Source: Paludibacteraceae bacterium
GTDB lineage: Bacteria > Bacteroidota > Bacteroidia > Bacteroidales > Paludibacteraceae
DNA length: 64,000 nt
Direction: 5' to 3'
Assembly (NCBI GenBank): GCA_024401435.1
Contig: JAKSLB010000004.1
Location: 1-64,000 of the forward strand
How positions within the stretch are numbered: the first letter of the stretch is position 1; the number at the start of each line of letters is the position of its first letter. The position numbers were made by a program, and so were the translations under genes. Shown here piece by piece: positions 43,208 through 52,459 of this stretch. The notes beneath the pieces were generated by a model. It did not search any database, was not told where the DNA came from, and saw nothing but the letters and a program-made list of their open reading frames with translations.

Positions 43208-44762
43208 GGTTTTGTTCTTTCCTTTCTAAGTTCATTCCATACACTAAATTCCCACAGTCATACAAAATGCGATATCCTGCTTTTAGCATATTTTCCTGTT
43301 CCGTAAGATTTTCGTCAAAAAGATCACCTAACAGTTCAGGAAGTTTGTGCTTTTGACATTGTAACCTAGACAACAGTTTAAAGCAGTCTTTCGTGTAAAA
43401 GTAATTTGGTTCGGATTCACCAATCTTTGTAAAACCTAATTTTTCGTAAAGCCTTCCATTACTCCACCTACGATTAGCATATGAAATAATAGATTTCGGG
43501 TGATAATCACAGATAAAGTGTTTTAACAGTTTACCAGCACCACCAATAACATTTATATTTCTTAGGTTACAAAATCTAATCAGTTCATATTGGAAAGCTT
43601 TGTTAAATCTTGGTGCACTAAATGTCATGACCGATATAAGCTGATTCTGATACATTAATCCATATGTGATTTTAGCTGGAATATAGCCCTGTAAATGGTT
43701 CTCATCTAGAAAGCCTTTTACATCAATGTTTTTGCATACCGTACATTTTCTAGCAAAAATCGTTTTATTCAATCCTAACTTTGAACGAATAACTGATTCC
43801 CATATTGGTCTTTTTGATTTATCTGTCCACTCGTTATTAAGCATATGAAGGAGTTGTACACCTTTTTCCTCACATTGCTGTGTCTTATTAAGATGATAAT
43901 CCCTATCAATATTACTATGCCAGTAAATACCATCATACTCAATTGCTAAAGAACGGTCTTCAAAATAAAAATCCAATTCATAAGGTTTTATCAGTTTTCG
44001 ACTCGCGCCTTCAAAAGGAATATTCAACGTAACGAGAAAATCATTGACAGACTGTTCACCATGTCGTTTATCCCAGTGATTGGTGTTGATCGCTTCTATT
44101 CCAGCTTCTTGCTTTGCTTTTAAAGCACCGTCATATGTACAATTAAAATACCGCATCATGGCATAAAGATCAAATTCGCCGTCTTTAGATAAAAAATGTT
44201 CTTCTAAAAATTGTTTATCCGCAAACTCTTCGGGGTTCCCCCTCATATCTTTTTGTTTCCAAACATTTTGTCGGCTCCAATTAAAAGTCCCATACAGACG
44301 CTTCGTATTCATGGTTTTTTGTGCTAGGATATCTTTTCCGTCTTCATCCAAAACCCTATTTTTGGATAAGAAGTGATGCGTTCCATTTTTTACTGATACG
44401 GTGTTTGCATTGACCGTGTATAAGTCTCTTCCATCAGAAGTCAACGGTCTATTTTGTTTCTGTAATGGATTCTTTCCTTCAGAAGAAAGTCTTAACAGTG
44501 TTTTTGTGGCAGTTTTCGAATGTATGTCTTGTAAAAATTTAGTTTTACATTCATCATTGGAACAATATTTACGAACATTAAAACCTTCTATCCGTACAGG
44601 ATTTATTCCACAAATCTCACATTTAGGTAAGTTATCTTTATCTAAACCTGCAGATTCAATTGCATAGTCCTCTACTGATTTTTGGTGCACAGTTGCTAGA
44701 TGTTTTCTGAACCAAGAATTATGGATCTTTTCATTACAATAAAAACAAACTTTCTCGCTCAT
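43197..44762 (-). CDS. Free-standing homing endonuclease-like protein (Vsr/EDxHD type)
   Basis: 521 residues from the chosen ATG. In order: a zinc-finger-like N-terminus (CFYCNEKIHNSWFRKHLATVH), a PKCEICG site, two or three GTHHFLSKNRVLDEDGKDIL-type modules, a nuclease core with LAIEYDGIYWHSNID typical of Vsr-like enzymes, and a C-terminal domain (FLDENHLQGY, YANRRWSNGRLYEKLGF) shared with other phage homing nucleases. It sits immediately upstream of the C-terminal polymerase gene, as expected of an element inserted into and splitting a gene. An upstream TTG start is less likely. Confidence 0.75.
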   Translation of the reverse strand: MSEKVCFYCNEKIHNSWFRKHLATVHQKSVEDYAIESAGLDKDNLPKCEICGINPVRIEGFNVRKYCSNDECKTKFLQDIHSKTATKTLLRLSSEGKNPLQKQNRPLTSDGRDLYTVNANTVSVKNGTHHFLSKNRVLDEDGKDILAQKTMNTKRLYGTFNWSRQNVWKQKDMRGNPEEFADKQFLEEHFLSKDGEFDLYAMMRYFNCTYDGALKAKQEAGIEAINTNHWDKRHGEQSVNDFLVTLNIPFEGASRKLIKPYELDFYFEDRSLAIEYDGIYWHSNIDRDYHLNKTQQCEEKGVQLLHMLNNEWTDKSKRPIWESVIRSKLGLNKTIFARKCTVCKNIDVKGFLDENHLQGYIPAKITYGLMYQNQLISVMTFSAPRFNKAFQYELIRFCNLRNINVIGGAGKLLKHFICDYHPKSIISYANRRWSNGRLYEKLGFTKIGESEPNYFYTKDCFKLLSRLQCQKHKLPELLGDLFDENLTEQENMLKAGYRILYDCGNLVYGMNLERKEQNHEN

Positions 44763-44821
44763 ATCATAAATTTCTCGTAGTATTTTGTGTGTACAGAGCT
44801 TTTCAGGTTTCTGTTTAAGTT

Positions 44822-45262
44822 TCAGCAATTAGCAACTTTACAAAAACACCCGTTAATTGTCGCCACCTGATCACTTACATCAACAACTGTCATAGAGAAA
44901 TGATCTCCAAGGTTTACAATTTGATCCGTCTGAAAAGTGACTTCAGTATAACTTTTTGTTGCAGTACAATTATCTTTACGTAGAATAACTCCATAACGAA
45001 GATTGTTATTCTCATCATACATAGCGTCCACACACATAACAGTAAAATCATCTGCAGTGTTGTCAAAGCAGATGGTGTAAGTGTGTCCTGTCTTATATTT
45101 GAAGCCCTCGTCCATAAGCAACCCTGAAATCGTAATCACGCATGGATCTGCTTCCGGATCCTTCGGATAACTTACAAATGCAAGATCCACCTGGTTTCCA
45201 CATTTGCGCTCTTCTAACGCAGCATGATGAAGCTGTAACCCCTCAAATTGAACACTTTTCAT
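44822..45262 (-). CDS. Hypothetical protein, 146 aa
   Basis: This beta-rich protein with seven cysteines, several near the C-terminus (GCFCKVANC), is not recognised. It has its own promoter-like element 59 bases upstream and sits between two mobile-nuclease regions. AGAGGAGTTTACT precedes the ATG, a good ribosome binding site. Confidence 0.65.
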   Translation of the reverse strand: MKSVQFEGLQLHHAALEERKCGNQVDLAFVSYPKDPEADPCVITISGLLMDEGFKYKTGHTYTICFDNTADDFTVMCVDAMYDENNNLRYGVILRKDNCTATKSYTEVTFQTDQIVNLGDHFSMTVVDVSDQVATINGCFCKVANC

Positions 45263-45321
45263 AGTAAACTCCTCTAACGTCTTCTCTACACACTATTGTG
45301 TAACAGCAACGACGTCTTTCT

Positions 45322-45373
45322 TATACATACAGGATTTAAACTCAAAATTTTTCTTATAGTAAAAACTAGTTTT
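45322..45373 (-). promoter_or_regulatory. Phage promoter element with upstream palindrome
   Basis: AAAACTAGTTTTT (45361-45373) is followed by TTTTGAGTTTAAATCC and TGTATGTATAA on the minus strand. It lies between the terminator at 45379-45415 and the gene at 44822-45262. Confidence 0.72.
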
Positions 45374-45378
45374 CAGAA

Positions 45379-45415
45379 CAAAAAAGGGATGCCCCAGGTT
45401 TTCCCAGGACATCCC
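45379..45415 (-). terminator. Intrinsic terminator
   Basis: GGGATGTCCTGGG pairs with CCTGGGGCATCCC around an AAAA loop (one bulge), followed by TTTTTTG on the minus strand. It ends the unit that includes the gene at 45430-45846. Confidence 0.88.
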
Positions 45416-45429
45416 ATATCTGTGTGCTT

Positions 45430-45846
45430 TTATTCCACAACTTCTGGTGTTGCAACCAGATTCTTTTCGTCAATACGCTGATGAATGTATTGTAACAACA
45501 AACTAACTCTGACTTTTTCAAAGAAAACAACATTCCAAAGGTTCTTTTTGGAATTGGGAATTTTCTTTTGAAGCATATTCAGTTCAATTTCAGCATCATT
45601 AACTTTACCTAAGATAATATTGTTAATAGTAAGTCTTGTATCTAAGATACTCTTTTGAACAAGAATTACATCATTAAATGCTGAAGTGATTTTCTTATTA
45701 TCATCTTTTTCTAATGATTCTTCCCAATCTTGAATTTGTTTTTTGACTTGTAGAATCATATTACGACGGATCATTTCTTTTTCAGAAACCTGTTCATTGA
45801 TATCACAATCAAATGCTTTTACAGAATCAATAGTAATTTTTGACAT
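45430..45846 (-). CDS. Helical hypothetical protein, 138 aa
   Basis: Mostly charged helices (QVKKQIQDWEESLEKDDNKK and NDAEIELNMLQKKIPNSKK), possibly coiled coil. No domain is recognised. It is followed directly by a strong terminator. Confidence 0.65.
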   Translation of the reverse strand: MSKITIDSVKAFDCDINEQVSEKEMIRRNMILQVKKQIQDWEESLEKDDNKKITSAFNDVILVQKSILDTRLTINNIILGKVNDAEIELNMLQKKIPNSKKNLWNVVFFEKVRVSLLLQYIHQRIDEKNLVATPEVVE

Positions 45847-45892
45847 AGGTATTCTCTTTCGTTAGTATTTGTTTCTTACATAGTTATGTTTA

Positions 45893-46510
45893 TTAACCGA
45901 CCAACTTTTTAGCATTTTTTAATTTCTTGACAGCTCCCTTTAACGTCTTAGACATAAGCTTATCAGAATCCACAGTATCCCAGTTATCTTTTATATCCTG
46001 TAGCTTGTTCAACCAGTCATAAATTTCACGAATAGCCGCAACAATCTCGGTAAGATTGCTGCTTTTAGGATCTGCATCAGCAGCACGTTGAATCAGTTGT
46101 TTTGTCAAACCCTCGAGTTCAGTGATCAAAGCATCTTTATCATCAACTTTTGGTTTGCTTACTTTAGCAGCTTTTGGAGCTTTCTCTTCAACGGCGGGTT
46201 TTTCTTCAGCTTTCTTGGTTGACTTGTGGGATTTAACAGCACCTTCAAAAGCTGGTTCAACATCAGAACGGGACCACAAACCTGGACGTTTGCTACCTTC
46301 AGGGTTAGCAGTATATTTCAAACCATTTTTCTCATCAGCTGCTAAAGACTTAAGAATAAGAGAAGTTTTTGCAATGGTACTTGAGTTAGACTCACCAAAA
46401 GCAACTTCAGCGATCTCTCTGGTAGTAAGACCCTTTTTCATCTTTTTACCAAAAAGTTTTTTGATTTTAGCAGCTAATTCTTTTTCTTCTTTTGTTAATT
46501 CACGTTTCAT
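45893..46510 (-). CDS. Possible winged-helix DNA-binding protein, 205 aa
   Basis: The first 80 residues look like a winged-helix unit (LTTREIAEVAFGESNSSTIAKTSLILKSLAADEKNGLKY). A Lys/Ala/Glu-rich linker (about 95-125) and a helical C-terminal part follow. A DNA-binding or regulatory role is plausible. Basic and alanine-rich linkers of this kind are also found in histone-like proteins. Function not established. Confidence 0.55.
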   Translation of the reverse strand: MKRELTKEEKELAAKIKKLFGKKMKKGLTTREIAEVAFGESNSSTIAKTSLILKSLAADEKNGLKYTANPEGSKRPGLWSRSDVEPAFEGAVKSHKSTKKAEEKPAVEEKAPKAAKVSKPKVDDKDALITELEGLTKQLIQRAADADPKSSNLTEIVAAIREIYDWLNKLQDIKDNWDTVDSDKLMSKTLKGAVKKLKNAKKLVG

Positions 46511-46533
46511 AAGTTTACCCTTTATGTTTACGG

Positions 46534-47298
46534 TTAATCGCCAAATTCCTCGTCCATCATAGACTGAGGTGGCATGGCAGGCATATAACTTGTTTCCTGC
46601 ACTGAAAAGTTGTGTCTACTGATGTATTTACTGAGAATTCCATCAATTAGCATCTTCAGCTCATCATCTGATATGTATTGATTTTCATCCCATGAAATAC
46701 GCTCTACTTTATATCCATAGCTTGCAGCTAAATCGTCCCATCGTTTATCTTCAATAGGATCATGCCAATATGCACCATCAACCTCAATCAATAAACGTAA
46801 TTGAGGTATAAACACGTCATATGGATGATTGGAAGGTGAACCAGGAATACCAAATTGCGATACAGCAAACGGATACAACGATTTAATATAGTTGAAAACA
46901 CGTTCTTCCAACGCTGAGGTCTTAGCTTGAAGATTACCGTTTATCATACGTGAACGATAACTGTTCAGATGCATCAGTGACCGACCCTGTTCATCATACT
47001 TCAGATTCTGTTTAAGTAGATTACTGGTACCTTCTCTAACACGTCTCTGGTTTTCCAAAACTTGTCCGTTGTGTCTGTTTACAGCTTTCTGTTTTTCAAT
47101 ACAGGATAGCATTGAGCAAGTGGGATGAACGATGCGATCAATCATAACGTCCATCCCACAGTACGGACACTTAGGAAGGTTTTCAGGATCCAGATTGTTG
47201 ATAAGAATTGTATTTTCACGTAAAGTTTTGCCATGTGCAACCATCAGGTGCTGAGGCAGTTTCTTTAAGATGTCTTTTCCACAGTATGCGCAAAGCAT
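46534..47298 (-). CDS. Vsr/DUF559-like nuclease with zinc-finger modules
   Basis: At 254 residues, the N-terminus has CAYCGKDILKKLPQHLMVAH and CPYCG, related to the other mobile nucleases in this window. One GTSNLLKQNLKYDEQGRSL module follows. The nuclease core LLIEVDGAYWHDPIEDKRWDDL contains the Asp and His expected for Vsr/DUF559 enzymes. It lacks the C-terminal NHLQG domain of its two larger relatives. It lies between the two halves of the polymerase. AAAGGAGG precedes the start. Confidence 0.75.
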   Translation of the reverse strand: MLCAYCGKDILKKLPQHLMVAHGKTLRENTILINNLDPENLPKCPYCGMDVMIDRIVHPTCSMLSCIEKQKAVNRHNGQVLENQRRVREGTSNLLKQNLKYDEQGRSLMHLNSYRSRMINGNLQAKTSALEERVFNYIKSLYPFAVSQFGIPGSPSNHPYDVFIPQLRLLIEVDGAYWHDPIEDKRWDDLAASYGYKVERISWDENQYISDDELKMLIDGILSKYISRHNFSVQETSYMPAMPPQSMMDEEFGD

Positions 47299-47330
47299 TA
47301 TTTTCCTCCTTTTGGTGAAAGGTTGTATTC

Positions 47331-47346
47331 ATATATACAGGAAAAT
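47331..47346 (-). promoter_or_regulatory. Phage promoter element, partial
   Basis: TTATTTTCC followed by TGTATATATG on the minus strand, 33 bases before the nuclease gene at 46534-47298. Only the right half matches the shared element; TTGAGTT is missing. Confidence 0.45.
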
Positions 47347-47362
47347 AATGACTTATTGACGA

Positions 47363-47998
47363 TCACATACCACCTTTATATCGTGGATGTACGACACCTT
47401 GAAGTTCTTTTTCTCTTTCCTGAATTGCTTTGTTTGCTAAAGCTAAAACTTCTTCTTTCGGAAGACTCGCATCGATTCTTATTACAGGAATCTTCTTTTC
47501 AATCTCAGGCATAAGAATATCATATGCACCCTGCAGACTGACAAGATAATCTGTCATAAGATTTGCTTCACAGTTTCTGTCTCGTTCTTTAATATGAGAC
47601 ACTAATACATCAACTGGTGCAGTCAGATAAATTAACATGTCTGGGAATGGAATACTGTTTGTGCACAATGTTTCATGCATATGACAATATGTTTCATATT
47701 CCAATTCTGACATATAACCCGCTTTGTAACCGAGATATGCAAATGCCCAATCTTCATAAATACTGCGATCTAAGATCGAACGACTTCCGTCTTTTTGAGA
47801 CCAATATGCTTCCTGAATCATTTCCCATCGTGCAAACAATAAGTGTGTCTGCATCGGATAGCACCAACGATTCATATCTTTGTAGTAAAGTTCCAGGTAC
47901 GGATTTGATTCTACAGGTTCATAAAATTTATGTCCATCCAATCCGTTTACTAGAGTAGATTTACCTGCTCCAATAATCCCTGCTATTGCTATCAGCAT
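47363..47998 (-). CDS. Deoxynucleoside kinase
   Basis: At 211 residues it has a P-loop GIIGAGKST at 7-15, EPVESNPYLELYYKD for nucleoside binding, the DRSIYED motif near residue 77, and RDRNCEANL in the lid region. These enzymes phosphorylate deoxynucleosides to salvage precursors for DNA synthesis. The closest fit is the dGuo/dAdo/dCyd kinase group. It follows a second kinase with a 10-base gap. Confidence 0.85.
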   Translation of the reverse strand: MLIAIAGIIGAGKSTLVNGLDGHKFYEPVESNPYLELYYKDMNRWCYPMQTHLLFARWEMIQEAYWSQKDGSRSILDRSIYEDWAFAYLGYKAGYMSELEYETYCHMHETLCTNSIPFPDMLIYLTAPVDVLVSHIKERDRNCEANLMTDYLVSLQGAYDILMPEIEKKIPVIRIDASLPKEEVLALANKAIQEREKELQGVVHPRYKGGM

Positions 47999-48008
47999 AA
48001 TGTCCTCC

Positions 48009-48578
48009 TCAATCTAATTTATCGTGCATGTGTTTTAATACTTTTTCTCGATCAATCTCTTCCCTTAATTTAGCGATCTCGTCTTTATAGACTTCGGAGA
48101 CAGGGATATCTTTAAAATACTTTTTGTATTCGTCACACAGGATTTCCAAGAATAAAGGATCCCATGCGTCATCCCCACGACGTGCGCGTCTTCTGAGACG
48201 GGTTTTAACCTCTTCAGGGGTCGGATCTAAAAATGCAATGATATGCCAATCATATTTTTGACATACATCATTAAACATGGCAGCTTGTCCAAGATAATCA
48301 TCGTTGTTCTCATATTTAGCTAATGCTAAACTAAAAGCAACACAACCTGCTGGTGAATAATCTAGCAGATAAGTCTCATCTGCATTAATCAGTTTCAGAC
48401 AATGATCCATAAAACTTTGAAAGATCTTTCCTTGTCTTTCTAATAAGTCTTGACCTTCTTCAACTGGTGGTGGAGTTGGTTCTGGAGCTAATTTCCACTC
48501 AGGGTGTTTCTCCAACAGTCTGTTCACCAAGGTTGTTTTTCCACTTGCTGTCACGCCTTCAATTACTAATACCGACAT
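48009..48578 (-). CDS. P-loop nucleoside/nucleotide kinase
   Basis: At 189 residues it has Walker A GVTASGKTTL near residue 8, a YLLDYSPAG segment like the DR(S/Y) region of dNK/dTMP kinases, and an arginine-rich lid (RLRRRARRGDD). It probably phosphorylates a deoxynucleoside or monophosphate; the exact substrate cannot be read. It is paired with the deoxynucleoside kinase and lies just after the N-terminal polymerase gene. Confidence 0.75.
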   Translation of the reverse strand: MSVLVIEGVTASGKTTLVNRLLEKHPEWKLAPEPTPPPVEEGQDLLERQGKIFQSFMDHCLKLINADETYLLDYSPAGCVAFSLALAKYENNDDYLGQAAMFNDVCQKYDWHIIAFLDPTPEEVKTRLRRRARRGDDAWDPLFLEILCDEYKKYFKDIPVSEVYKDEIAKLREEIDREKVLKHMHDKLD

Positions 48579-48610
48579 ACGTCATCCTAACTACCTCAAA
48601 AGAGGTCTGT

Positions 48611-51600
48611 TTATTTGTTCTGCGAATAGCAGATGTCTGCAAACTTCCAATTAATGTTTCCAGTACGTTCTTGATCCTGTTTAATCATTTCATTTAACCA
48701 ATCCTGATCAAACTCATCTGCTTCAACAAGATTTTGAACAAGTTTCATTGTTCCATCGGACAACTTAACTTCATCACTTGCTCTAAAGTTATGACCGTCA
48801 ATCCGATAAACAATATTAGAATCACATAGTTGATCATCTTTACGTCTCAGTAAGAAATGATCTCCCATTTTTGTTTGTAAAATAACTCTCGTATCTTCAG
48901 ATGGAGGAAATACGCTATGCACATTAGAGTTATGTGAAATTACTGATGGACGTGATATGTGTTGGATACAACTACATTGTTTGTCTTTTTCTAAACACAA
49001 ATAGCCATGAGACAAATTACTTTGTGATTTCCATCCTAGGACATGGTCTGATGACTGTAAATCAACAGCTGTAATCCACCCATGTTCCTCTGTGTTTATT
49101 AAAGCATCTGTTTCTAAGGCAATAAGTTCACCCCCGAGTCTAAACGATATTAATGATGGATTTCCTATCATAAAATTATGATTATCCTCGATTTCAACAT
49201 CAAACACAGGTTCTGTTGAATCCTGTAAAGATATGTCTGTAATCTGAAGCCCTTGTAACAAGGATCCTACACAAAGTCCGTCTTCAATAGAAACATATCT
49301 ATCTCCGACCAACCAGCGATGATTTGATGTACATTTAACAGATGTGCCGTCATCAAAAGTGATCTTATATACTACAGCTTTTGTGTGGGATAACTTCCAT
49401 TTTAACAGAGGTTTATCTTCAAACAAGCCTGTTTCAATGTTATAAGAAACAACGCTTTCACCAATGTGATTATACAAATTTTGAATCTCTCTGTATTCAC
49501 CACTACTCATTTTTACCAGTGTGTCACCTGTAAGACACATCCATCGACCGCTCTTTGCCATATTCTGATGAATTTTGACATAATACTTAATAAGTTTGTC
49601 ATAGTCCAACGGTCCATTATGTCTAAGTCCACGTGAATGATCCATCAAAGTCACGTTTCTGGAGTCCATATCAATCGTGGCTTCACTGGTAGACATCATT
49701 TTCATGATGACACGATTTAGTTTATACATACCAATGAACTTATGCATCTCGAATACCGGATATTCAAACTCATCATCTAATGTATAGGTGTCAACCTGAT
49801 CCCGTGGTATCCACGGATTTATCTGGTGTTCCATCGGAATACTGTATGGAGGAAAGATTTTTGCCATTTGTGGAGGATTCTTCACGGACCACATCTGTTC
49901 CATATCTGCGTCTTCAGGTTTTCTTACTGAAATTGTCTTTTCACCACCGGTCTTCCAGTCTTTGACAACTTTATCCATAAACTGAGGAACTTTTTCATAA
50001 TAGAAATCATAAAATTCCTCCATGTGTTTTAAGTCTTTCTTACCCATTTGGGTGCAATACTGCTTAAACACTGCTTCAGTGTATGGAATTTTAGGTTGTT
50101 TCTTGGTTAATTCAGTAAAACCTGCAAACAATGCATAACTGTCCTGACAATAACCCTGTAAAAGTGTACCTGTCAGGTCTTTTACTGTCGGTGCATTGAA
50201 TTCGAAGATCTTCATCCAGGACAATTTCTCGTCAATCGGATCGTAAATAGTCTTACCTTTGAAACATGGAACCATGCGTTCATACATAGCTTCATATTTA
50301 CGAAGTTCCAAACTACGTTCAAACTCTTTTTCATCGTGAATTTCATTGAGATCAGCAATAAATCTCTTAGCATAGTACTGAGATGGGGCATCTGTAATGA
50401 CTGCTTTCCATTTTTTCTCACCTTTTGCTAACAATTCACGGAGTTCTTCCTCGGTAAACGTCAAATTATCAAGAGCTAACCTGTTACAATCAGTTCTTTT
50501 GATATATTGTTCATTAAAATCATGAAAAATGTTCCCTAAATCCCATTCATCGAACAATTTTTCCCCGATTTCTTGAAAAACCTTCCTCTGACGTAAGATT
50601 TTCTTGAATTCTTCCTCGTCTTCCCATGAATCTACGACATAATACAGTTCATCACCGTATTTTGTGACCAATTTATCGAATAAATCGGGTTTTCCACGGA
50701 CTAATTTTACAAACTCTTTACCTAATTTGACTCTATCGGAGGTTATAAACATATAACTACCGAGTTCATCAACTAAATAAATCAATTTGTCATTCAATTT
50801 TACTTGAATGCGGTCTCCAATGTGCTTTTTGAGATCATGAATCTTAAATTTGACCATTTCTTTGTTCAACCAGATGTCTGTATTGAACTCTATACGTTGA
50901 AATGTGTCACGTTGTTCCTCTAAAAGCTTTGGATCAATGAAAATACCGGATAACTCAATGATTGTTGCCAAATATTGGTTAAAAAGATACACCTGATAGC
51001 ATTCATCTGAATAATAATGGTCGACATGCTTGTAATTTTTAATAACATTATAGATATGAACGTCCATAACGCTATCATAGCAGCAGTACTTTCCCACTGT
51101 TTTCTGATTTGCAGTCGCCCAGGTACTTCCATGATATTTTTCATATCTTGGAATAAAATTAGGATTATCTTTGTTATACTCGACCAATGATCTCACATAC
51201 GGATATTGTGAATTTGCACCTAGACTATACTCATATTTGAATTCATCTATCGGTAATTCGAACGATTCCTGAAGAGCACGCATTTCTTCATCAACAGAAT
51301 CATCCCATGATGCAACTTCAAGATAATATTGTGCACAATATTTCAAATTGGACTTCATATTATCAATAATACACCATGCCCGTGTATCCTGAAGTTTGAA
51401 GAACTGATGGTACATAAAGTAAAAACAACGAATTTCAAATGATACGTTGAATGCATACAGTTTATATGCATTGTCTCTCACGAAAACGCGTAATGCATCA
51501 TAGAATTTCTCGTATTTATCTTTATTACCGAGGTAATCTTCAAAATCATAGTAATAAGAATTCTCAGTATCACAGATAGACAGTCCCAAGGGAAAGAATG

Positions 51601-52063
51601 TATCTTCCTCTGGAAATCCGTTAGTTTCGAAATCGATACCTAAAGCGGGCGCGCTGCAGATTGTCTGCATTTGCTCGGAGAATATCCGTGCAGCTTCATC
51701 ATCAGTAAGTTCACTGATATTCAGATAATGTGTCTCAGGTAATTTCAGCGGTTCCTTTGGTTTGAAATTCAAGAAATCAGAAAATTTCACATCATTCCAA
51801 CTCTTAGAACAGATAAGATAATTACCTTCACCAAATCGTAACACTGGAGCTTGACACAATAATGAAACATTCGCACCGCGACAACCTAAGTGTAGCATAC
51901 CTTTGTCATCGTACTTACGAATGTTTTTAACGACATCTTCACTGTCACAATAAATCAGTGCCTCTTTTATCTCTATCAGATCATCTATACTGTTCAGGTA
52001 TTCTACATCGTGTTCTCGAGGAAAAGACAAGGGATTTGAAGATAAATAGTATTTTTTCAGCAT
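48611..52063 (-). CDS. Family A DNA polymerase N-terminal part, intein-containing
   Basis: A 1150-residue precursor. The 3'-5' exonuclease has Exo I LGIDFETNGF (Asp144, Glu146), Exo II AFNVSFE and Exo III YCCYDSVMD. The thumb follows. Residue 842 ends the conserved AKSGRWM, then the intein begins at Cys843 and ends at Asn1045. SNVHSVFPPSEDTR resumes the NLQNIP-like part of the family. Then about 90 residues of unrelated sequence follow to the stop, and motif A is missing here. Motifs A, B and C are supplied by the gene at 41004-43207. AAAGGG precedes the ATG. Confidence 0.85.
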   Translation of the reverse strand: MLKKYYLSSNPLSFPREHDVEYLNSIDDLIEIKEALIYCDSEDVVKNIRKYDDKGMLHLGCRGANVSLLCQAPVLRFGEGNYLICSKSWNDVKFSDFLNFKPKEPLKLPETHYLNISELTDDEAARIFSEQMQTICSAPALGIDFETNGFPEEDTFFPLGLSICDTENSYYYDFEDYLGNKDKYEKFYDALRVFVRDNAYKLYAFNVSFEIRCFYFMYHQFFKLQDTRAWCIIDNMKSNLKYCAQYYLEVASWDDSVDEEMRALQESFELPIDEFKYEYSLGANSQYPYVRSLVEYNKDNPNFIPRYEKYHGSTWATANQKTVGKYCCYDSVMDVHIYNVIKNYKHVDHYYSDECYQVYLFNQYLATIIELSGIFIDPKLLEEQRDTFQRIEFNTDIWLNKEMVKFKIHDLKKHIGDRIQVKLNDKLIYLVDELGSYMFITSDRVKLGKEFVKLVRGKPDLFDKLVTKYGDELYYVVDSWEDEEEFKKILRQRKVFQEIGEKLFDEWDLGNIFHDFNEQYIKRTDCNRLALDNLTFTEEELRELLAKGEKKWKAVITDAPSQYYAKRFIADLNEIHDEKEFERSLELRKYEAMYERMVPCFKGKTIYDPIDEKLSWMKIFEFNAPTVKDLTGTLLQGYCQDSYALFAGFTELTKKQPKIPYTEAVFKQYCTQMGKKDLKHMEEFYDFYYEKVPQFMDKVVKDWKTGGEKTISVRKPEDADMEQMWSVKNPPQMAKIFPPYSIPMEHQINPWIPRDQVDTYTLDDEFEYPVFEMHKFIGMYKLNRVIMKMMSTSEATIDMDSRNVTLMDHSRGLRHNGPLDYDKLIKYYVKIHQNMAKSGRWMCLTGDTLVKMSSGEYREIQNLYNHIGESVVSYNIETGLFEDKPLLKWKLSHTKAVVYKITFDDGTSVKCTSNHRWLVGDRYVSIEDGLCVGSLLQGLQITDISLQDSTEPVFDVEIEDNHNFMIGNPSLISFRLGGELIALETDALINTEEHGWITAVDLQSSDHVLGWKSQSNLSHGYLCLEKDKQCSCIQHISRPSVISHNSNVHSVFPPSEDTRVILQTKMGDHFLLRRKDDQLCDSNIVYRIDGHNFRASDEVKLSDGTMKLVQNLVEADEFDQDWLNEMIKQDQERTGNINWKFADICYSQNK
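48929..49537 (-). mobile_element. Intein in the N-terminal polymerase gene
   Basis: About 203 residues. Block A is CLTGDTLVKM, block B has the His in KCTSNHRWLV, block F is VFDVEIEDNHNFMI, and the likely C-terminal end is VISHN followed by Ser. Removal joins SGRWM to SNVHSVFPPSE, which fits family A polymerases. Oddly, about 65 residues lie between blocks F and G, including ETDALINTEEHGWITAVDLQ, which resembles a second Hint block A. No LAGLIDADG endonuclease is seen. Splicing activity is therefore less certain than for the topoisomerase intein. Confidence 0.7.
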
Positions 52064-52138
52064 GATTTTCCCTTTAATTGTTTCCTTGTTCAGGAATGTT
52101 TGTAGGTTTCAATCAGCGCACTATCGGCGCGCTTGTTT

Positions 52139-52459
52139 TTAGCTTAAAATTAACCCAGTCTTCTCTTCTGCTGCTTTTGCATTACAACCCTCTACAAACT
52201 TAATTACGGGGCTGTTTTCAGGGACTTCAGTTTCCCAAATAATAACTGCAGGATTGATTTTGAACTTCTCTCCAACAAACGGTAAAGTATCCATACGTTG
52301 AACACCAACCTGTGGTCCCTGCTCTGTCATGAATTTCGAAATCTCATAAACATGATCTGAATTAAAGGTCATACCTTCATTGGTGGTTCTGTCAATTTTA
52401 ATAACATACCCGCCCTCAGGATCACCACCGAGAATTCTTAAGAATTTGTAACTAGCCAT
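52139..52459 (-). CDS. Hypothetical protein, 106 aa
   Basis: Beta-rich, unrecognised. Starts MASYKFLRILGGDPEGGYVI. It overlaps the upstream gene by 8 bases and precedes the polymerase N-terminal gene, so a replication accessory role is possible. Confidence 0.65.
   Translation of the reverse strand: MASYKFLRILGGDPEGGYVIKIDRTTNEGMTFNSDHVYEISKFMTEQGPQVGVQRMDTLPFVGEKFKINPAVIIWETEVPENSPVIKFVEGCNAKAAEEKTGLILS

Noticed and set aside
41004-52063. Trans-splicing split intein joining the two polymerase genes
   Set aside because: The C-terminal gene begins with native polymerase sequence and no intein C-terminal fragment, and the N-terminal gene appears to hold both ends of its intein.
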